A DNA stretch of 10,162 bases from Candidatus Thermokryptus sp. (GTDB lineage: Bacteria; Bacteroidota; Ignavibacteria; Kryptoniales; Kryptoniaceae), in assembly GCA_028276305.1 (NCBI GenBank), contig JAPYWO010000018.1:1-10162 (forward strand), in the 5' to 3' direction. The notes beneath the pieces are model-generated. The model was not told the DNA's origin and ran no database searches. It saw nothing but the letters and a program-made list of their open reading frames with translations. Within the stretch, counting starts at the first letter, position 1, and each line of letters starts with the position of its first letter. Of the stretch, positions 5,675 to 10,162 are shown in pieces. Made by a program: the position numbers and the translations under genes.

Positions 5675-6192
5675 TGAGACGCTTTGCGCTGTTTGTTTTA
5701 ATTTTTCTTCAAAGTTGCAATCACGGATTAAAGCCAACCGAGGTTGAATTACCCCCAACGGCTGAGAAACCAGGTTTTGGTGGAATTGTTTTCTTCAAAG
5801 GAACATGGCCGGATACAATTTATGATTTGAGGGTCGTATCATTTAGAAACTACCCACCCCAAGGTATTTTAAATGAGGTTCTGCAGGGAAAGGCAAAGTA
5901 TAGCGAGTCATTACCGCGAAGGGTTGATTCAACGAAATATGAAGTTCAAGCTGATACTGGAAAATGGGAATATATCGTCGTCGCTCTACAATACGGCTCA
6001 AATATATTTTCGGATTGGAAGGCGATAGGTGTATATGACACAACTTTAAGCGATACGATTCCAACGCCGATTTACATCCCACCTGGAAAATTCATAAAGG
6101 GGATAAACATAACCTGTGACTTTGACAATCCCCCACCACAACCCTTTAAGTTAAGCGAGATAATCGGATATTTGATCACAAAACAAAATTAA
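5674..6192 (+). CDS. Predicted outer-membrane lipoprotein paired with a TonB receptor, unknown function
   Basis: A 172-residue protein with a short lipoprotein signal (MRRFALFVLIFLQSC); Cys15 is the likely lipidated residue, though LQSC is a relaxed lipobox. A Pro/Glu linker follows (19-33), then a beta-rich domain beginning FGGIVFFKGTWPDTIYDLRV and including KYEVQADTGKWEYIVVALQY and a Pro-rich end (PTPIYIPPGKF, DNPPPQPF). The run of beta strands suggests an immunoglobulin- or transthyretin-like sandwich; I cannot name a family. The stop is 9 nt before the TonB receptor start, so the two are almost surely co-transcribed. A surface lipoprotein helping the receptor capture its substrate would fit, by analogy with SusD-type partners, but it has no visible SusD homology. 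Product class is fairly sure, role inferred. Confidence 0.72.
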   Translation: MRRFALFVLIFLQSCNHGLKPTEVELPPTAEKPGFGGIVFFKGTWPDTIYDLRVVSFRNYPPQGILNEVLQGKAKYSESLPRRVDSTKYEVQADTGKWEYIVVALQYGSNIFSDWKAIGVYDTTLSDTIPTPIYIPPGKFIKGINITCDFDNPPPQPFKLSEIIGYLITKQN

Positions 6193-6201
6193 ATTCCGTC
6201 T

Positions 6202-8352
6202 ATGAGATTTTTAGTAATTTCGCTATTAATTTTCACGCAGATGTTTTCACAACAAGTGAGGAGAGAAACAGGGACTTTAACTGGTTTAGTTGTTGATGCT
6301 GAGACGAATCAACCAATTTTTGGCGTGAATGTGATAATCTTGAACACATTTCTCGGCTCCGCTACCAATCACGAGGGCAAATTCACGATTAAAAACATTC
6401 CGCCTGGAAAATATAAACTCCGTTTATCAGCTATCGGATATGAGACAAAACTACTTGATTTGACGATAAACCCGGGCGAAGAGATTGATTTGAAAATTTC
6501 CCTTAAGCCGACAGCTTATGCTGTTGAGCCAGTTTTGGTAACAGCGACGCGAAGAGAACAAAGGTTGAGCGAGGTCCCGGTTAGTTCAACCGTTGTTGAA
6601 TCTGATATAATCTCAACAAGGAACAATTTGCAAATTGACGATGTGTTAAGGTATGTACCCGGGGTCAATATGATCCAATATCAAGTTAACATTCGTGGTT
6701 CAAGTGGCTATAGTCGTGGGACAGGGACGAGAGTTTTACTGCTCTTTGATGGCGCGCCATTTTTAACTGGGGATGCTGGGGAAATAATCTGGGAAGCGAT
6801 ACCCGTCTGGCAAATTGAAAGAATTGAAGTGGTGAAAGGCGCTGGCTCAGCTCTTTATGGGTCAAATGCAATAGGTGGTGTAATAAATGTTATAACAAAA
6901 GAGACAAGTCAAGGGAAAACTTTCAGGTTCAGGTCATATCTGGGAATCTACGACAAACCTTATTATCAACAGTGGAAATGGAGTCAGAGAGAAAGATTTT
7001 ACTATGGTGGCTTTGCTTCTTTCAATGGAACACTTGGCAATCTTGGGACTTTAATTCACTTGCAAAGAAGCATTGACGAGGGTTATAAACAAAATCAAAA
7101 CTATCACCGCTGGAATCTCTTCTCAAAGTTCAAGTATAACATTTCCCCTTACTCAAACATAAACTTAATTTTCAACTACATCAGGCAAAAAAACGAAACA
7201 TTTTTCTATTGGAAAAACTTAAGCAATGCTCTACGCCCACGCGACGAGGATATAGGAGCGATGGTGAATTCGGAGAGGTTTAATTTATCAGCCCAATACA
7301 GGGAAATTTTAACTTCAAAATTTTTCTACATCATAAGAGCGAGCTTCTTCAGGAACAAGTGGTCAGATAATGGCACACCGCAAAATAGAAGCACTGCTGG
7401 CTTAACAAACCTTGAAACACAATTCAACTACCAACCAAACGAAAGACACCTTTTAATTTTCGGCGCAGATGCCTCAATAAACGCTGTAAAATCAACTCTA
7501 TTTGCAAGTAGAAACTCACACTCAATCGCATTTTACATCCAGGATGAAATCAAAGTTTCAGAAAGGTCAAACATCACAGCCGGTTTAAGGGGTGACTTGT
7601 ATAAACTTGACACATTGAAATATACCGGTCAAATCAACCCTAAATTCAGCGTCATTTACAGGTTACATCAAAATTCAAACCTTCGGTTATCATTCGGAAC
7701 CGGTTTCAGAGCGCCTGCTATAAGCGAGGCGTTCACAAGCACAACAGCAGCAGGTGTAACCGTCAAGCCCAACCCTTCGCTTAAACCAGAAAGAGCAGTT
7801 TCATTTGAGACCGGCTTTAGGTTCACTCATCCACTCGCTATGATTGATTTTGCTCTGTTCTGGAATTATTACTGGAATTTGATTGAACCCGTCTTTGATG
7901 TTGACGGGAAAATTTTCTTCAAAAATGTAACGGAAGCAAGGATAGAAGGACTTGAATTCAGCGCTAACTTACTTCCATTAAGCCCTGTTAATCTGTCGCT
8001 CGGTTATACTTACCTCTTCCCTTGGGATTTAAGCGAAGACGCCATACTTAAATACAGACCGAAACATATTTTCTACGCAAACGCAAGTGCTGGGTATAAA
8101 CTTTTCAGCATCGGCGCAGATTTCAGATTTATAAGTAAATACGAAAGGATTGATGAACTTTTAAAAATTGTTGTGCCAGATGCAGAAGAAAGAGTTCCTA
8201 TCTATGTCGTTGATGTAAGATTTGGCTTGAACTTCAATAAGTTGAAAATCACATTCAACATCAACAACTTGCTCCAATACAACTATGTGGAGATAGTTGG
8301 AAATCTTGCGCCGATTAGGAATTTCAATCTATCGGTTGATTATGAACTTTGA
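6202..8352 (+). CDS. TonB-dependent outer-membrane receptor with N-terminal carboxypeptidase-D-like domain
   Basis: A 716-residue receptor with a signal peptide (1-17, ending MFSQ) and a carboxypeptidase regulatory-like beta-sandwich (about 24-102: GTLTGLVVDAETNQPIFGVNV ... GKFTIKNIPPGKYKLRLSAIGY). A TonB-box-like stretch VEPVLVTATRRE (108-119) is followed by the plug (about 122-233: LQIDDVLRYVPGV, NIRGSSGY, VLLLFDGAPF, IERIEVVKGAGSALYGSNAIGGVINVITKE) and a 22-strand barrel up to the end. Barrel landmarks include FGTGFRAPAISEAF (498-511), NPSLKPERAVSFETGF (524-539) and NINNLLQYNY (686-695). It imports a substrate through the outer membrane using TonB/ExbBD energy. The size and sequence are like BtuB/siderophore-type receptors rather than the approximately 1000-residue SusC type. 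The substrate is not evident; nearby thiamine and biotin genes make a vitamin possible but unproven. No Shine-Dalgarno site precedes the ATG. The 3' end overlaps bioY antisense by 24 nt. Confidence 0.93.
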   Translation: MRFLVISLLIFTQMFSQQVRRETGTLTGLVVDAETNQPIFGVNVIILNTFLGSATNHEGKFTIKNIPPGKYKLRLSAIGYETKLLDLTINPGEEIDLKISLKPTAYAVEPVLVTATRREQRLSEVPVSSTVVESDIISTRNNLQIDDVLRYVPGVNMIQYQVNIRGSSGYSRGTGTRVLLLFDGAPFLTGDAGEIIWEAIPVWQIERIEVVKGAGSALYGSNAIGGVINVITKETSQGKTFRFRSYLGIYDKPYYQQWKWSQRERFYYGGFASFNGTLGNLGTLIHLQRSIDEGYKQNQNYHRWNLFSKFKYNISPYSNINLIFNYIRQKNETFFYWKNLSNALRPRDEDIGAMVNSERFNLSAQYREILTSKFFYIIRASFFRNKWSDNGTPQNRSTAGLTNLETQFNYQPNERHLLIFGADASINAVKSTLFASRNSHSIAFYIQDEIKVSERSNITAGLRGDLYKLDTLKYTGQINPKFSVIYRLHQNSNLRLSFGTGFRAPAISEAFTSTTAAGVTVKPNPSLKPERAVSFETGFRFTHPLAMIDFALFWNYYWNLIEPVFDVDGKIFFKNVTEARIEGLEFSANLLPLSPVNLSLGYTYLFPWDLSEDAILKYRPKHIFYANASAGYKLFSIGADFRFISKYERIDELLKIVVPDAEERVPIYVVDVRFGLNFNKLKITFNINNLLQYNYVEIVGNLAPIRNFNLSVDYEL

Positions 8353-8916
8353 CTTAAATGTTTTGTAAATTGAAACTGCTGCGAAAAGTTTTACTGCGTC
8401 CCAAAATGTAAAAATCAAGAACCCGGATTTCACCGCCTCTTTAAAGTTATGTATCAGGACGAAATTTAAATGTAAAGTCCCGAGCGCGAATATCATCGTC
8501 AAACCAACAGCCATTGAAAAAACAATCCAGAGAAGCGAATCCCTGAACCTCAGAAGATAACCGACCACAAAAGCCGATACAGGGAAAGCAAGAAGGTAAC
8601 CACCTGTTGGTCCGATAAGTTTAGATACGCCAGCTACTGGTCCAGCAAAGACAGGCAAACCGGCTGAACCAAGCACAAGGTATAAAATCTGACTCAAAGC
8701 CCCAAGATAGGGTCCAAGAAAAGCACCGCTTAACAAGACAAACAATGTTTGCAGAGTGTATGGAACTGGTTGAGTTGGTATCTCAATTTTAGCCCCAATG
8801 AAAGTTAATCCCGCAAATGCAACTACCCAAAGTGTCCTCGTTAAAGAGTTAATCTTTGACTGATCAAGTGAAATCGCTCTTATCTGCCTCATCTCAAAAT
8901 AATTTTTTGTTTTCAA
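8329..8916 (-). CDS. bioY: BioY, substrate-specific S component of a biotin ECF transporter
   Basis: A 195-residue integral membrane protein of the BioY family, which binds biotin and carries it across the inner membrane together with the EcfA/A'/T energising module. Hallmarks are AKIEIPTQPVPYTLQTLFVL (42-61), GAFLGPYLGALSQILYLVLG (64-83), SAGLPVFAGP (84-93), LIGPTGGYLLAFP (100-112) and a C-terminal FWDAVKLFAA (171-180). About six membrane helices fill the rest. No ecfA or ecfT gene is visible here, so it must use a module encoded elsewhere or act alone, as some BioY proteins do. The frame opens at a TTG (8916) that overlaps the hydrolase stop (TTGA); an in-frame ATG at 8892 would give 187 residues and loses nothing conserved. 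Neither has a good ribosome-binding site. The end lies inside the convergent TonB receptor gene. Confidence 0.95.
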   Translation of the reverse strand: MKTKNYFEMRQIRAISLDQSKINSLTRTLWVVAFAGLTFIGAKIEIPTQPVPYTLQTLFVLLSGAFLGPYLGALSQILYLVLGSAGLPVFAGPVAGVSKLIGPTGGYLLAFPVSAFVVGYLLRFRDSLLWIVFSMAVGLTMIFALGTLHLNFVLIHNFKEAVKSGFLIFTFWDAVKLFAAVSIYKTFKSKFIINR

Positions 8917-9758
8917 TCAAAATTTTTCAAAACACCCTTAAAAAATTCAACTGACTCTTTAATAGCCATTTCAAGTTGAACGCTCGTGTTAGTGAATGGA
9001 TGCTTAGTATTGAAAAAGTGATTTGCCTCCGGGATCAAGACAAATTTTGAAAACTTTTGATTCGCATCTCTAAGTCGTTCGGCTTCAATTAAAGGAACGA
9101 TAACATCAGCCGTTCCGTGTATAATTAAAGTTGGGATTTTCAACTTTGAAAAAGCATCCACTATCTCATATCTTTCCTTATTTTTTGCAAAGTCATCAAA
9201 GATGATTTTATCCATTCTAACCTTAATCGGGGAGTCAGGAACTTTGACGAAAATATAGCCATTTTTTTCCATTTCTTCAACTTGATGTTTGCTGTATCTT
9301 CTAAAAGTTGATATTGAAGCCCACAGACAAAGAGCACCGACTCTATCGTCTTCAACTGATTTAATAATTGAAATGCCACCACCCCCAGAATGACCCATCA
9401 AAAATAAATGACCATCGCTTAAGACCTTGAAACCTTCTCCACTGACATAGTCAATCACGGCGGTTAAGTCCTCAAGTTGTTTTGATATCGTATTTTTGGC
9501 AAGTTTTTCAAAGTCGGTTATCTTCTTCGGATTTTCACTTATCCCGTTATGAGAAAAATTAAACCTTACGAAAACAAAACCGTCTTCGGCGAATTTGTCC
9601 GCCACATACGGGATAAAACCCCAGTCCTTGAAACCAAGGAAACCGTGCGAATAAATGACCACAGGTGCTGGGAGAAATTCCTTAACAAAATGAACATCCG
9701 CGGTTATTTTGTCTCCCGATGAGTTATAAATTGTCAAGCTTTGCACTTCCACTTTCAT
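8913..9758 (-). CDS. Alpha/beta hydrolase (serine esterase/peptidase-like)
   Basis: A 281-residue cytoplasmic alpha/beta-hydrolase with no signal peptide. An oxyanion-side motif YSHGFLGFKDW (36-46) precedes the nucleophile elbow GHSGGGG with Ser124. The acid lies in LIIHGTADVIVPL (Asp218) and the histidine in EANHFF (His247). A cap-like insertion spans about 150-200. The triad is complete and the length is typical of dienelactone-hydrolase/prolyl-oligopeptidase-like single-domain esterases. The substrate is unknown. It follows the BatA-type gene by 9 nt and overlaps the possible bioY TTG start, so these form one transcript. A link with biotin, such as freeing biotin from an ester or amide, is only a guess from position; the sequence does not look specifically like BioH. 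A weak GAGCATAGAAA precedes the ATG. Confidence 0.88.
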   Translation of the reverse strand: MKVEVQSLTIYNSSGDKITADVHFVKEFLPAPVVIYSHGFLGFKDWGFIPYVADKFAEDGFVFVRFNFSHNGISENPKKITDFEKLAKNTISKQLEDLTAVIDYVSGEGFKVLSDGHLFLMGHSGGGGISIIKSVEDDRVGALCLWASISTFRRYSKHQVEEMEKNGYIFVKVPDSPIKVRMDKIIFDDFAKNKERYEIVDAFSKLKIPTLIIHGTADVIVPLIEAERLRDANQKFSKFVLIPEANHFFNTKHPFTNTSVQLEMAIKESVEFFKGVLKNFD

Positions 9759-9767
9759 TTTCTATGC

Positions 9768-10162
9768 TCACATTTTTCTTGAAATTATGCTCTCAATGAG
9801 AAAAGATAAAAGAGATAGAGCAAGGAAAAATTTCCACAATTCAACCCCATACCTTGCCCTTAAAATTTCGTTTGCTATTTTTCTCTCATCCCCAGGCGTT
9901 AAAAATCTATATTGCCCAACACCCAACCTTTTCATAAGGTTCTCAATTTCTGCTTCTGTGATTTTCTCATAAACTGATTCCTCCTTCGGTGGGTTAAAAG
10001 CGATCTTGATCAATTTACCGCTTACCTTGGTTGGAACATTTTCAGAGACCGAATAAACGCCGGGTATCGTCGCATAAGATAAATTCAATTGCGTATCACT
10101 CAACATAAAAGCAAAATCACTTCCATCGGGACGATTAAGTTTAAGCTCCCGTGGATTTCCAC
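9768..10162 (-). CDS. C-terminal 130 residues of a BatA-type membrane protein (partial)
   Basis: The minus-strand frame is open to the right edge; the first full codons read GNPRELKLNRPDGSDF before the internal ATG at 10106, which is therefore not a start. The visible part has a beta-rich domain (ATIPGVYSVSENVPTKVSGKLIKIAFNPP), an acidic stretch ESVYEKITEAEIENLMKRLG, and a final membrane segment LWKFFLALSLLSFLIESII followed by RKM. A domain of this kind (GIY-V, then AVN or AFN with an ES, then a terminal LW...LLLESL helix) closes the large BatA/DUF4159-neighbour proteins of Bacteroidota and relatives, inner-membrane proteins with a VWA-like periplasmic region and unknown exact role. The family call rests on the C-terminus only, so it is moderate. 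It is the upstream member of the hydrolase-bioY transcript. Confidence 0.6.
   Translation of the reverse strand, partial: GNPRELKLNRPDGSDFAFMLSDTQLNLSYATIPGVYSVSENVPTKVSGKLIKIAFNPPKEESVYEKITEAEIENLMKRLGVGQYRFLTPGDERKIANEILRARYGVELWKFFLALSLLSFLIESIISRKM

Noticed and set aside
5608..6201. Cobalamin or TPP riboswitch ahead of the lipoprotein-receptor pair
   Set aside because: The 66-bp spacer is too short for either aptamer and contains no recognisable conserved core.
9787..9972. Plus-strand 61-codon open frame near the right edge
   Set aside because: It is antisense to the BatA-type C-terminus, whose membrane helix and charged pattern are typical; no ribosome-binding site or partner gene supports it.
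10104..10106. ATG as the start of a 112-residue protein
   Set aside because: The frame continues without a stop through 18 more codons to the window edge with matching composition, and no ribosome-binding site precedes the ATG; it is an internal Met of a larger gene.

Overview
The window looks like a chromosomal segment from a member of the Bacteroidota/Ignavibacteriota/Kryptonia part of the FCB group, probably a thermophile or moderate thermophile. The visible reasons are a two-transmembrane DUF3098-type protein, a TonB-dependent receptor with an N-terminal carboxypeptidase-D-like domain, an S46 dipeptidyl-peptidase, a BatA-type C-terminus, promoter-like TTTG-N20-TAnnTTTG elements, mostly absent Shine-Dalgarno sequences, AT-rich DNA, and Lys/Glu-rich proteins using AGA/AGG and ATA codons. 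The taxonomic placement and the thermophily are inferences. There are no rRNA or tRNA genes, no CRISPR array and no insertion sequence in the window.

Layout. (1) The left edge, minus strand, holds the N-terminal 323 codons of an S46 peptidase lipoprotein (970 to beyond position 1), preceded by a hicB-hicA toxin-antitoxin pair (1531-1081). (2) A 205-bp divergent spacer separates these from a five-gene plus-strand run (1737-5362): a PpiD/SurA-like periplasmic foldase, a small outer-membrane beta-barrel, a 63-residue unknown, a membrane-anchored CxxC/CxxC zinc-ribbon protein and an MTH1187-type thiamine-binding protein. Gaps are 19, 19, 3 and 3 nt, so one operon is likely. (3) A lone DUF3098-type membrane protein on the minus strand (5607-5359) shares its stop (TTAA) with the thiamine-binding gene. 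(4) A 66-bp divergent spacer leads into a plus-strand lipoprotein-TonB receptor pair (5674-8352). (5) A minus-strand operon enters from the right edge: a BatA-type membrane protein C-terminus, an alpha/beta hydrolase, and BioY, the biotin S component. BioY ends antisense inside the receptor gene (24-nt overlap).

Together the genes are mainly cell-envelope and nutrient-uptake functions: folding of exported proteins (PpiD), outer-membrane proteins (small barrel, TonB receptor), extracellular peptide use (S46), and vitamin handling (thiamine-binding protein, BioY). The HicBA pair is the only accessory-type module. No clear new defence system or mobile element is visible. The least explained parts are the lipoprotein-TonB receptor pair, the small-protein/zinc-ribbon cassette between the barrel and the thiamine binder, and the hydrolase-BioY pair.
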